From Paraburkholderia sp. BL10I2N1 (lineage in GTDB: Bacteria > Pseudomonadota > Gammaproteobacteria > Burkholderiales > Burkholderiaceae), in the NCBI RefSeq assembly GCF_004361815.1, contig NZ_SNWA01000002.1, forward strand, positions 2,356,001 to 2,420,000: a DNA stretch of 64,000 nucleotides, in the 5' to 3' direction. Shown here one piece after another: positions 1 to 10,299 of the stretch. Numbering within the stretch: position 1 is the stretch's first letter; each line of letters begins with the position of its first letter. The position numbers were made by a program, and so were the translations under genes. The notes under the pieces are model-generated. The model worked only from the letters and a program-made list of their open reading frames with translations. It did no database searches and was not told the DNA's origin.

Positions 1-383
1 GCCTTTTGCCACCCTGTGCATGTTCACCGGAGCCACTCGATGCCGGTTTCCCGATTCATGAACGATGTGGGGCGAATGCATTACGCCGGCCGCGTCGCTC
101 TAGATTGACAAGGCCACATCATTCCTTCCCCCCGCCGTTGATCCCGCCACCACTTCGCCAAACCTGCTTGCCCCGCTCGGACAGTTCGCCGCAACTATGT
201 TCCGCGTCGGCCTCCGTCCCTTCTATCGCCATCTCGCCGCCTGCCTGTTCCTGCGCCTTTTGTTTCTGCTTGTTCCGCGCTGCCACAGCTTCATCGTGCG
301 ACCTGCCTGCGTAATTTCGCCAACTCCTTCATGAAACAGTCTTTGCAACTGGGCAGTCTGCCCAGCGCGTGTCATTTCGGGGG
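1..383. other. No confident gene
   Basis: Open frames exist on both strands but none has a convincing ribosome binding site. A minus-strand frame between about 110 and 310 reads as a hydrophilic Lys/Gln/Glu-rich stretch, but it lacks a good start, so it may be a decayed small gene. Nothing else is recognisable. Confidence 0.4.
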
Positions 384-539
384 CTACGATCTGAATTGCT
401 TGCGTAGCCTGTCCGGTACATGGTGTTCATCCAGCCAATGGATCTCCCGCTTCCGCAGGAGGTTGTGCCTATACGGCCGCAGCGACGCACCGAACATCAG
501 CGCCAGCCCGATCAAAATGCCCCACATTGCGTACGTCAT
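384..539 (-). CDS. Small single-pass membrane protein, 51 aa
   Basis: Not recognised. The start ATG follows an AAGG motif at suitable spacing. Residues about 4-21 form one hydrophobic segment (MWGILIGLALMFGASL), followed by a basic stretch and then a short cytoplasm-like tail containing the motif WLDEHHVPD. The next gene upstream on the same strand (647-805) codes for another tiny membrane protein with the same layout and a matching WLDxHxIxD motif, so the two are probably distant paralogs and may be co-transcribed (107 nt apart). The shared motif after a single membrane anchor suggests a role at the membrane, perhaps as a small subunit or regulator of a larger complex; this is inference only. 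Confidence 0.6.
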   Translation of the reverse strand: MTYAMWGILIGLALMFGASLRPYRHNLLRKREIHWLDEHHVPDRLRKQFRS

Positions 540-646
540 ATCAACCTTTTCTATCTATTCCCGATTTACTCGAGGCGACAGACTACGCAGTAGAGAAATT
601 GCACTCGCGCACCCCAGCGCTTCCGAAAATCATATGTTGTGGCAAT

Positions 647-805
647 TCAGTGCTTATGGCACATCCAGTCCCGGATTGGATGCGTGTCTAGCCAACGGGT
701 AACCGGCTCGTCTTTGTGTTCTCGCCTGTACCGCGCCGCTGCAAATATCGCAATGCATAGCAGCACCGCGATCCCCACTACAAGACTGATCATTGACTGG
801 CTCAT
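647..805 (-). CDS. Small single-pass membrane protein, 52 aa
   Basis: Not recognised. The ATG at 805 is chosen because a strong AGAGGAGG site lies 5 nt before it; a longer frame to 832 would put that site inside the coding region. Residues 4-24 are strongly hydrophobic (SMISLVVGIAVLLCIAIFAA), followed by a charged RYRREHKDEP stretch and the tail motif RWLDTHPIRD. The hydrophobic anchor, basic linker and WLDxHx(V/I)xD tail match the 51-aa protein encoded just downstream. An AT-rich promoter-like region with two perfect dyads lies immediately upstream (840-885), so the pair may be one regulated transcript. Confidence 0.65.
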   Translation of the reverse strand: MSQSMISLVVGIAVLLCIAIFAAARYRREHKDEPVTRWLDTHPIRDWMCHKH

Positions 806-839
806 GGCAGCCTCCTCTGAGGTCAGAACCATGTTTATA

Positions 840-885
840 TTTTAGTAACTAAAAAGTTAAGTCTTCGCGATTTGTGAGAAGACTT
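840..885 (-). promoter_or_regulatory. Two adjacent perfect dyads upstream of the small membrane protein genes
   Basis: Positions 840-854 read TTTTAGT-A-ACTAAAA, and 859-885 read AAGTCTTC-N11-GAAGACTT. Both arms are perfect in each case. They lie 35-80 bp upstream of the ATG at 805 in an AT-rich patch within otherwise GC-rich DNA, which fits a promoter with one or two operators. The regulator is unknown. Confidence 0.5.
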
Positions 886-1060
886 CAGTGTGCTGCGGCC
901 AGAATTGGAACGATGTTGAAACGGGTGAGAGAACTGGCAGCAGCCGTGCCCATTCTCCGATCCTTGTTTCGTGCGATCATCTTCTCGCAGCTGCATGCTG
1001 TAGTCTAGGCGCGACGCCCCAATCACAGATATCCAATCCAAAGTATCCGCGTCCCGGAAA

Positions 1061-1087
1061 CAAAAGACCGGCGCTTCGCCGGTCTCT
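1061..1087 (-). terminator. Rho-independent terminator
   Basis: On the minus strand the stem GACCGGCG / CGCCGGTC with a 3-nt loop runs into TTTTG. It sits about 15 nt past the stop codon of the 81-aa gene at 1102-1347 and supports that gene being real. Confidence 0.75.
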
Positions 1088-1101
1088 CCAATTCTGCCAC
1101 C

Positions 1102-1347
1102 TCAAGGCTGGGCAGCGTCCCGATTAACGAGCACCGGCCTTCCCGATTGCATAAAGGCACCTGCCATCCCTGGCCACTTCCTTGCGCTTTTCACCCATTG
1201 TTTCGGTGTTATGTCCTGAGCACCGTCAACGTCTCCCGGCTTGCTTTCTGGCGCGACGGGCATGCCATCATCTGTCGCATTCTCCGCCGCTTCCCTCTGT
1301 TTCGTGTTCTCCGCTACTTCTTCCGCATTCACATGGTCTTCAATCAT
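1102..1347 (-). CDS. Hypothetical protein, 81 aa, acidic N-half
   Basis: Not recognised. The ATG at 1347 follows GAGGGAG with 5 nt spacing, and a strong terminator follows the stop, so this start is preferred over longer forms reaching 1545. The N-terminal half is Glu/Ala-rich and probably helical (EDHVNAEEVAENTKQREAAE); the C-terminal half is basic, with PKQWVKSARKWPG. There is no signal peptide or membrane segment. It appears to be transcribed alone. Confidence 0.55.
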   Translation of the reverse strand: MIEDHVNAEEVAENTKQREAAENATDDGMPVAPESKPGDVDGAQDITPKQWVKSARKWPGMAGAFMQSGRPVLVNRDAAQP

Positions 1348-1525
1348 GCTGTACTCCCTCGGTGAGGCAGACCGTTTCGCCACTTCCATTCCCGCCGTCT
1401 CTATAGTTGAGACGAAGCGGCACATCCTACGTTCGGATTCAATTTGTAACGTCCGTTGTAGCGCGACGGACACCGTGCGCCTACGAGTCCTGTCCATAAA
1501 CTGAACAGCAAGGCGATTGCTACCC

Positions 1526-1921
1526 TTATTGCTTCTCCAGTTCATGGACGACCGCCAGTGTGATGAACGCGGAGCGCGTCATGTGACGCTCTTTTGCCGC
1601 TGCATCGACCTGCTGCAGAAGGCTCTCCAGCAGGCTGAGTTGAAGGCCCACGGCTTTCGACGTCACCCGCGTCAGATTAATGTCGACAAACACCCAGATT
1701 CCGTCGCCGTCGTCCATTTCGAGCGCACGCAATTCCGATGTATTGCATGTAGGGGCCGGTATGAGCTGCTCGCTGCGGTCGTACATCACCTCCACAGCCT
1801 CCTGGGCGTTGTGCGTCAGTTCGTCAAACGAATCGCCACTCGCATCGGCACTGGGAAAATCGGGGAAATTGGCGCGAAAGCCAGTATCGCCATCCCGGTG
1901 GACATACAGCGGATATTGCAT
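1526..1921 (-). CDS. HicB-family antitoxin-like protein
   Basis: 131 aa. The ATG at 1921 follows AAGGAG at good spacing. The N-terminal half (about residues 1-60, MQYPLYVHRDGDTGFRANFP) is the HicB RNase-H-like fold, with the usual YPxxxxxDxxGxxxxxPDFP pattern. The C-terminal 40 residues (LLQQVDAAAKERHMTRSAF) form a ribbon-helix-helix DNA-binding segment. In type II systems HicB neutralises the HicA mRNA interferase and represses its own operon. No hicA-like gene (about 60 aa, double-stranded RNA-binding fold) was found on either side, so this is a solitary HicB. A decayed copy of its C-terminal domain lies at 13446-13583. Confidence 0.75.
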   Translation of the reverse strand: MQYPLYVHRDGDTGFRANFPDFPSADASGDSFDELTHNAQEAVEVMYDRSEQLIPAPTCNTSELRALEMDDGDGIWVFVDINLTRVTSKAVGLQLSLLESLLQQVDAAAKERHMTRSAFITLAVVHELEKQ

Positions 1922-2193
1922 GACCTGCTCCTTCGAGCGGAGCGCCGACTGACGCTCACTGTGCAACGCAATGCTGGCGGTGTATTTTGTACGAGTGATA
2001 GCCGACGAAGTCTGCATGCATGCTCTATTAGACGCTTCATGTAGGAATACGCAACGACTTTCTCGTGTCATGTCGACGCTTCATCAAGGAAAGATCGAAA
2101 CCGCATATGCACAGGGTGATCTGTTCAGATGGCGCCCTGTGTTCCGATTAGATCTCCGGGCGCTCCGGCCCATCCGTTCGGAAGGGCCGCTAC

Positions 2194-2481
2194 CTACCGT
2201 TGTACGGGTCGCGCGACACAGGCCGCCAGCAGCGCCCTCAACTCGTTCTCCCGGTTCTGACGCTGAATGTGATCCCGCCATAGCCGGTCAACGGCCACGC
2301 CGTTCGGTGCGGTCAGCAGATCTGCACCGTCCAGGAACACCGGTACGGTCGATATCCTGTCGATACACGGCAGAAGAATCTGTGTCTTCACTTCGACGGC
2401 CTCGGCGTGGACAACTGGCGGGATTGGCGCCGGCGGATGCGTCGCGCACCCGGGTACAACAAGCAGCGCGCTACAGGGCAT
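2194..2481 (-). CDS. Possible small lipoprotein (spanin-like), uncertain
   Basis: 95-aa frame beginning MPCSALLVVPGCATHPP, which has a lipobox-like LVVPGC and a Pro-rich segment after the Cys. It ends in an ELRALLAAC helix, a layout seen in phage outer-membrane spanins (Rz1/LysC). A second frame (2388-2645) overlaps it, as in Rz/Rz1 pairs, but has no membrane anchor. No ribosome binding site is clear and no endolysin or holin is nearby. If real, it is a leftover of prophage lysis genes. Confidence 0.3.
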   Translation of the reverse strand: MPCSALLVVPGCATHPPAPIPPVVHAEAVEVKTQILLPCIDRISTVPVFLDGADLLTAPNGVAVDRLWRDHIQRQNRENELRALLAACVARPVQR

Positions 2482-2675
2482 CGCGCAGACGGTCGGTTGG
2501 CCGTCAAGCCGAACGGAACAGTCTGACCGTAATTGCGCAGCTTTCCGCCTTCCAGGATGTCAGCCATGATTGCCTCCATCGGGGGTTTCGAGGCGTCCTG
2601 GCACCCGACGAAACGCAGCACACGCGGAGCGTGCAAGGTTCTCACCGCGAGGTACCGCGCTCCCGGAGTTTGCGT

Positions 2676-2909
2676 CTACTCAGCAGGGCCAAGGATTACG
2701 TCGATAGCGGCCTGGCCGGCGATCTCCGCAACAAAGTAGGCCCAGCGACGGGAAAACGGGCCGCCCCGGATCTTGATGCGCTCGCCGAGCGCTGTCATGG
2801 GAGGTTTGATGGGTCCTTCGATACGAAAAAAGACGTCGAACATGTCCTTCGATGTGGCCAGCAAATCAACATGAATTTTGAATCCGCGATATTCGACCGT
2901 TCGCTGCAT
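2676..2909 (-). CDS. Hypothetical protein, 77 aa
   Basis: The ATG at 2909 follows GGAGGT with 4 nt spacing. The sequence (QRTVEYRGFKIHVDLL near the N-terminus, GGPFSRRWAYFVAEIAGQ in the middle) looks like a compact alpha/beta protein with no signal peptide or membrane segment. It resembles short conserved proteins that I associate with Burkholderia genomes, without a known function. The N-terminal RTxEYxGF pattern recurs in the truncated gene at 14925-15043. It shares a strand with, and lies just downstream of, the 67-aa gene at 2967-3170, so the two may be co-transcribed. Confidence 0.65.
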   Translation of the reverse strand: MQRTVEYRGFKIHVDLLATSKDMFDVFFRIEGPIKPPMTALGERIKIRGGPFSRRWAYFVAEIAGQAAIDVILGPAE

Positions 2910-2966
2910 GAAGACCTCCGGTTCCCGAACCGCCGCAAGGCGCGAAAAGCTATAGACGGCGCCTAT

Positions 2967-3170
2967 TCAATATTTTTCACGGGCGTCGCCTTCAGACGCG
3001 ACGCCCGCGTCTTCTTCGGCAGCTGCTGTCGCGAAAGCCTCTTCAGAAAAAATCGATCTCCTGAATGCACGGGAGGTAAAGTCCAGGCGCGTAATCACCC
3101 GGACATAGCCGCCCGCCTGCTCGGCAGTTTGAACCACCGCCTGCAGCTTCCCGGTATGCGCCGATCGCAT
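2967..3170 (-). CDS. Hypothetical protein, 67 aa
   Basis: Not recognised. The ATG at 3170 is preceded by GGAGGT with 4 nt spacing, the same arrangement as the next gene downstream (2676-2909). The N-terminal half (QAVVQTAEQAGGYVRVITR) looks structured. The C-terminal half is Ala/Glu-rich (AFATAAAEEDAG) and likely disordered. There is no membrane segment. Confidence 0.5.
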   Translation of the reverse strand: MRSAHTGKLQAVVQTAEQAGGYVRVITRLDFTSRAFRRSIFSEEAFATAAAEEDAGVASEGDAREKY

Positions 3171-3728
3171 TATGACCTCCAGACAGACATGCGTTGGGAG
3201 AATCTGTCTGGAAAGAGGGCTAGATCATTTCCAGTTGCGCCATGATGTCGATCGTTCTCGACGTGTGCGAGGTGACTGCTCTTTCAAGCGTCAACTCCGC
3301 ACCGCTATAGATACCTGCGACTTGCTCGGACCGACCTTGATTCGGAGGCGTCTGCCGATATCGCCTGACGAACCTGTTTCATCGTTGCGAGGAATGAAAT
3401 TCGACTTCGATCCCGAGTGGCTGACTCCTGGCAAATGCTGCATAAGCACCGTGAGATCGCGTCAAGGTACGGGTCCTTCGTCGCAGGCGACCTGTCCCGC
3501 CTGCCGCGAGTGTTGCCACCGGGTTCCGTTTGCATGACGCCGCGAGCCAGGCCGCTATCAGCAGCGATTGCGCATAGCGCCTAGGCACATATCTGTGCCG
3601 ATGGCAACGTCCGCTCGCAGGACGAATTGATGCGAATGGACGGTTCAGTCGATGCGCAGGCCGATAGTTGAGGCTCGTTGACCACAACAGGACTACACTC
3701 AAATTGAGACAAATCCGGGAGCAATATC
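3171..3728. other. No confident gene
   Basis: About 560 bp. Overlapping open frames occur on the minus strand (3305-3535 and 3379-3702), but they are Arg/Ser-rich and lack ribosome binding sites. I see no fragment of a known family and no convincing terminator or repeat. Confidence 0.4.
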
Positions 3729-4046
3729 ATGGCCGACGCTACCCCCCAAAGCACCTTTCGCGGTCTTCCCCTGACTCCGGAGCAAGACGCAGAAGTCAGG
3801 CACTACATAAAGAAGAAAAAGCAACATGGCGCGCCGTGGGACACACCGGAGTTGGCGGCCATGCTTCGAGACATGCTGGAGCCCCCGGGCGACGACGACG
3901 GAGGACTCGGCGCCACTGTCGACGAAGCGAAGGCAGCCACAGAACGCGCGACAGCTTCCATCGATGAGACCATGGAACCCATTGAGGCCTGCGAAGAGCG
4001 GAATGCTGCGATGGAAACCGAGGGTATGAGGGGACCCAGGCGTTGA
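3729..4046 (+). CDS. Hypothetical protein, 105 aa
   Basis: The ATG is preceded by GGGAG about 7 nt upstream. The first half contains LTPEQDAEVRHYIKKKKQ and TPELAAMLRDMLEPP, both likely helical. The second half is acidic and Ala/Glu-rich (DEAKAATERATASIDETM), probably coiled-coil or extended helix. No known domain, signal peptide or membrane segment is seen. It is the first plus-strand gene after a block of minus-strand genes and stands alone. Confidence 0.55.
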   Translation: MADATPQSTFRGLPLTPEQDAEVRHYIKKKKQHGAPWDTPELAAMLRDMLEPPGDDDGGLGATVDEAKAATERATASIDETMEPIEACEERNAAMETEGMRGPRR

Positions 4047-4636
4047 ATCCCGGGCGGCGCCCGCGACCGGTGTGGAAAGTCACCCGGCGCACCCGGATCG
4101 TGGCATGAGCCTGTGGGGAAGCTGGAAGCACATCGATTGCGGCTCCGCCGGTCGGCTCTGCAATCAGCGCCCCCACCGGCGAGAAGACGGCGGCCCGCCG
4201 TATACCTTGATTTGATGCGCGCCCCCCAGAGACGCCTTTCGGAAGACAACAAAACACGGTCTATCGATGTACCCTTATCCGCGCCGGGCACAAAGCCGAT
4301 TTCAAGGTCGAGGCAGTTGCTAGCCGGGGATCTGTCGCAGTCGCTGCGCGAAGCCACTCGCGACGAGCACGAAAATGCAATCAAACACACGATGGCGGAC
4401 GACCCGCACGGGGATTTTCTGGTCGGCTAAAACCCTCTGTCAGATGGAAAGCCAGGTGGCTTTCGTCCAACGAACGTCGATCGTGGACCTGCACGGGTCG
4501 CGTTGTGTCGCGCCTTCCGCGGAACTGCGCGGAAGCACAAAAAGGTGTGCCGAACACCGCACCCTGGATGCTTGCGCGAACGTCGTACCCCTGTCGCCAT
4601 CTCGATGTGTGATCCTATCTACGACAGGAGGAGATC
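4047..4636. other. No confident gene
   Basis: About 590 bp. Short plus-strand frames exist, including one at about 4106-4216 starting MSLWGSWKHIDCG, but none has both a ribosome binding site and normal composition. The tract may hold the debris of one or two small genes. Confidence 0.4.
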
Positions 4637-4891
4637 GTGAAACGCAATATGAATCTGGCACTCGCAATATTGAAGACTCTCGAGGAAAACAAGTCCCCGC
4701 ACCTCAGCGAATTTGACATTGAAGGCGCGGTCAAGGATACCTTCGATGTTTCAAACCGAGGCGTCTGGTATCAGTTGAACCTGCTGGCTGACGCAAATCT
4801 TGTGCGCGCGATGGGTAGCGACTGGCGGCTAACCTGGGATGGCCATGAGTTTTTGAAGTCGGCAGCCCCGAATGCCTTCGAAGACACTTAA
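4637..4891 (+). CDS. DUF2513-like protein
   Basis: 84 aa. The GTG start at 4637 follows AGGAGGAG with ideal spacing. The opening MKRNMNLALAILKTLEEN matches the typical MKRDMDLxRxIL start of DUF2513 proteins, and the end LTWDGHEFLKSA matches their LTWxGHEFLDA motif. The family is small (roughly 100-130 aa), often phage- or mobile-element-borne, and of unknown function; the fold looks like a winged helix. Here the protein ends soon after the GHEF motif, so it is a short member or is trimmed at the C-terminus. Confidence 0.7.
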   Translation: MKRNMNLALAILKTLEENKSPHLSEFDIEGAVKDTFDVSNRGVWYQLNLLADANLVRAMGSDWRLTWDGHEFLKSAAPNAFEDT

Positions 4892-5130
4892 AGTGCGACT
4901 AGAGCGCTGGAAAGCGCCTCTCGGTTTTCGTGGAGACAACACAGGTGAAGGGGTGGGTGGAGTCCATTGCATCAGGTTAGCGGGGTTCGCTAGGGACAAA
5001 ATCAACGAGTTGCGAGGCAGGGACTGGAGCACGTCGGAAGCCAAACGGAGGCCGGCGTCCGCCCCCTTGATCTGATGTGAGTTTCGAATCCAAGTCCAAC
5101 CGGCTCGTCCGATTTGCACCACAGCCCGCG

Positions 5131-5306
5131 ATAGAAGGCGAGGCAATCATCTGTCCGCGCCACGGCGCGCACTCTCCCTCGCCACCGGCGAGGCGCTCTC
5201 GCCGCCGGCCTACGAATCGGTAGCGACGTTTCCGATGCGGGTGGCGGGCGGCATGGTGCAGGCGCAGGGTTACGCTCGGATTTTGACCAGCGTGAGACCG
5301 CAATGA
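5131..5306 (+). pseudogene. Remnant of a Rieske [2Fe-2S] ferredoxin
   Basis: Frame 1 from 5131 reads IEGEAIICPRHGAH. One base appears to be lost just after that (TTC to TC), and the reading then continues in another frame from 5184 as TGEALSPPAYESVATF and PMRVAGGMVQAQ. The joined text aligns closely with the C-terminal half of the intact Rieske protein of the suf operon (12380-12700), including the second cluster motif CPRHGA. The N-terminal half with the first Cys-His motif is absent. It is a truncated, frameshifted paralog. Confidence 0.8.
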
Positions 5307-5421
5307 GTAAGCCGAAGGACATAGACGGAAGCGGCGCAGCGACGGGCGATCCCAGTGGTGCGATGAAAATGTCGCCTTGGTCGCGTGCTCCAATTTCCTT
5401 GGAAGCGACCGTGGAGGTGTT

Positions 5422-5655
5422 ATGACGAATTGCACGGTAATCGAGGAAGGTGAATACATCGCCCATTGCACGGCATTTGAGTTGGCCCCGGGTTATGGGA
5501 ACCTTCCGTTTTGTTCGAGCGTTGATCGCGCTCATACGTTCATACAGGCGATGAGGCACAAAATTCCCAAGAAATTCAGCAGCCGCGATGACGCCATTAA
5601 TACCGCCCTCGTGTACCCCGTCGAGCGTGCCGGAGCCGGAGATGTGGGGCTTTAG
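5422..5655 (+). CDS. Hypothetical protein, 77 aa
   Basis: The ATG at 5422 follows GGAGGT with 3-4 nt spacing and is preferred over the upstream ATG at 5377, which has no such site. The protein begins MTNCTVIEEGEYIAHCTAF and continues with FELAPGYGNLPFCSSVDRA and a basic helix HKIPKKFSSRDDAIN. No known domain, signal peptide or membrane segment is seen. It lies between the Rieske remnant and the suf regulator, apparently unrelated to either. Confidence 0.5.
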   Translation: MTNCTVIEEGEYIAHCTAFELAPGYGNLPFCSSVDRAHTFIQAMRHKIPKKFSSRDDAINTALVYPVERAGAGDVGL

Positions 5656-5920
5656 GCTGAGCGACGTTGCGCGTTGGCGCATCGCGCCATTGGCAGACGG
5701 CTGCGACCGCGTGCCACTGAAAAGGATGGGGCGTTCCTTCATGAATTCTCCCCTAAAGTCTTGGTCGGGTTGCCAATGTTTCGTGGATGAGCAAGAAAGG
5801 CCCTGCCCGCCTTCACGGACCGGGCTATCCCTATCGGGTAGACGAACTCCTTGACTGCCGGGAGACATGGTGGATTCGTGGTCGCGGCAGTGTCCGGGGT
5901 GGGCGCGCTGTCCTGAATCG

Positions 5921-6037
5921 TCACGGCTTTAACGGCATGCACGTCGCTCCGCGACGCAGCGGGTATTCGTGGGCGATGGGGCATGTCTGACCGGAGCCGA
6001 ACGTTACGAAGACCCATGCTCCGACAAGGTCTTGCAT
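5921..6037 (-). pseudogene. Fragment of an unknown protein family (VGAWVF remnant A)
   Basis: The minus-strand reading MQDLVGAWVFVTFGSG followed by PIAHEYPLR is closely similar to the fragment at 49941-50072 (LQDPVGAWVFATSGYG, PIAHDYPP). Both pieces are short and have no ribosome binding site, so they look like remains of one gene family. Function is unknown. An open frame continues upstream to 6172. Confidence 0.45.
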
Positions 6038-6175
6038 AAGGTCTAGAATGAAATCAACGTACGCGTCGTACGTCAGAATGCTTCTCGACAAACGGGAAGG
6101 GGTCGGCGACGCGGCAAGGAATCCCCACGCAGCATGGCGTTTTTGATTGCAAACGTGCGGATTCCCTTTCAATCT

Positions 6176-6196
6176 AACCAGGACTATTTAGGTTCT
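6176..6196 (+). promoter_or_regulatory. Candidate Rrf2/IscR-type operator before the suf operon
   Basis: An imperfect dyad, AGGACT-ATTT-AGGTTCT, lies 20-40 bp before the regulator's ATG. Rrf2 regulators of Fe-S assembly bind short AT-centred dyads at their own promoters, so autoregulation here is plausible. The match is partial. Confidence 0.35.
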
Positions 6197-6217
6197 GATT
6201 CAAGCGGAGGTATTCCG

Positions 6218-6717
6218 ATGCTGCGTATGAGCAAACTTGCCGACTACGGCACGGTGATCATGACCGTGATGGCGCGGGATCCGGATGCCGTCCACAGCGC
6301 AAGCAGCATTGCGGCGGTTACTGGCGTCGCGATGCCTACGGTGTCAAAGGTGCTGAAAGTGCTGACGCGGGGTGGTGTCGTGGAGTCACTGCGCGGCACG
6401 AACGGCGGTTACCTGCTGCCGCGGCCGCCCTGGCGGATCACGCTGGCGGAAGTGATCACCGCGGTCGACGGCCCGATCGGGATGACCGAATGCAGCACCA
6501 CGCCGGGCCTGTGTATCCACGAGGCGGCGTGCACGGTGCGCGCCAACTGGCAGAAGGTCAATCGCCTGATCTACGAAGCGTTGCAGCAGGTTACGCTGGC
6601 GGACATGGCGGGCCCCACTTTGCGCGCGGTCGATATCAGCTCGATCCGCGCGCGTAGTATCCCCGGCCACCGCGCGGGCGCGACGCTGGCGCGCAAGTCG
6701 ATTGACGGAGGCCACGC

Positions 6718-6721
<4 letters not shown>
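6218..6721 (+). CDS. Rrf2-family regulator of Fe-S cluster assembly (SUF type)
   Basis: 167 aa. The ATG at 6218 follows GGAGGT; longer forms from 6134 lack such a site. The N-terminus ([19 protein letters not shown]) is typical of the SUF-system Rrf2 regulators. A winged-helix DNA-binding domain covers residues 1-80, with recognition-helix text [19 protein letters not shown] and wing TNGGYLL. Cys92, Cys99 and Cys105 form the usual three-cysteine site for a [2Fe-2S] cluster. By analogy with IscR and SufR it should sense cluster supply and repress the operon when holo. Its stop overlaps the sufB start (ATGA at 6718-6721), so it is translationally coupled to the genes it likely controls. Confidence 0.9.
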
Positions 6722-8166
<1,445 letters not shown>

Positions 8167-8194
8167 CCGCGGCGATTCGCGAGGGATTCGGACC

Positions 8195-8973
<779 letters not shown>

Positions 8974-8977
<4 letters not shown>

Positions 8978-10299
8978 AAAACGAATCTCTTGACTACTTC
9001 CACCAGGCTTTTGGGCAACTCGCGAAGACCTTGCCTGGCGCCGAGTTGCCGTGGCTGCGCGCCGCGCGTCGAAGCGCATTCGACCAGTTCGACGCGCTTG
9101 GTTTGCCGACCACGCGGCACGAGGACTGGAAGTACACGAATGTATCGACTATCGGGAAACGCCCCTGGCAGTTCAGGGCACAACGCACCGACGATAGCGA
9201 CGTGCGGCACGTCATCGATGAACTCGTGCTGGACCCCGCCGGGCATCGACTGGTCTTTTTCAACGGTCGGCATGTGCCGCGGCTGTCGAAACTGAATAGT
9301 TTGCCACACGGGGTATTTGTGGGCTCGCTCACCCGGGCGTTGAGAGAAATGCCGCAACGGCTGGAAGCAGCGATCGCCTCCCAGGCATATGCTGACGGCT
9401 TTGCCGCGCTAAACGCGGCGTTTATGACGGATGGGTTTGCCGTCGTGCTGCCGCCTGGCGAGGTCATCGATCAACCGCTGCAGATACTGTTTCTGACCGA
9501 CGAAGCGGGTCTTGCGGTGCAGCCGTTCAATGTTGTGCTTGCAGGAGCACGCTCGGGCTGCACGATCGTCGAGCACTTTGTCGGGCTCGGCGACGACGCG
9601 TACTGGACTAATGCAGTTACCCGCATCGTCGTAGACGAACAGGCGGACGTGCGGCACTACCGGTTGCAGCAGGAAGGCTCGAAGGCTTTTCATATCGCGT
9701 CGATCGGTGTTGCGCAGCAACGCGCCAGCTGTTTTGCATCGCATGCGTTCGCGTTCGGTGGCGCATTGTCGCGCGCGGGCATCTGTACGAGCCTAAACGC
9801 CGCGAACGCGCAAGCCACGTTGAACGGTCTCTATTTCGTTGGTGGCCGGCAGCACGTCGATCACCACACGCGCATCGATCACGCAGAGCCGCATGGCACG
9901 AGTCGCGAATACTACCGCGGCGTGCTCGACGGCGCCTCGCGCGGCGTGTTCAACGGGCGCGTCATCGTGCATCGCGATGCGCAGCAAACGGACACGCATC
10001 AGGCGAATCACAACCTACTGCTGTCGCGCGACGCGGAAATCGACACGAAGCCGCAACTTGAGATCTACGCCGACGATGTGAAATGCACACACGGCGCGAC
10101 GGTCGGCCAGCTGGACGAGAGCCAGTTGTTCTATCTGCGTGCGCGTGGCGTCGAAGAGCGCATGGCGCGGGCGCTACTGACATACGCATTTGCGCGCGAC
10201 ATTGTCGAACGTGTGCGCATCGATTCGCTGCGCAGCCGGCTCGAAAATCTGCTGCTCGCGCGCACCCCGGAAGGCGATCGGATCAGGGAGTTGCTATGA
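8974..10299 (+). CDS. sufD: Fe-S assembly protein SufD
   Basis: 441 aa. SufD is the SufB paralog of the SufBC2D scaffold, important for iron entry into the cluster. The N-terminal helical part includes GLPTTRHEDWKYTN, the standard SufD motif. The beta-helix core includes YYRGVLDGASRGVFNGRV, followed by the conserved HQANHNLLLSRDAEIDTKPQ and DDVKCTHGATVGQLDE, which holds the functional His. The C-terminus RGVEERMARALLTYAF matches the SufB/SufD family end. It overlaps sufC by 4 nt at its start and sufS by 4 nt at its end. It appears intact. Confidence 0.96.

Noticed and set aside
1971..3245. A 424-codon open frame on the plus strand
   Set aside because: It is antisense to several better small genes with ribosome sites, is Arg/Pro/Ser-rich and has no recognised domain.
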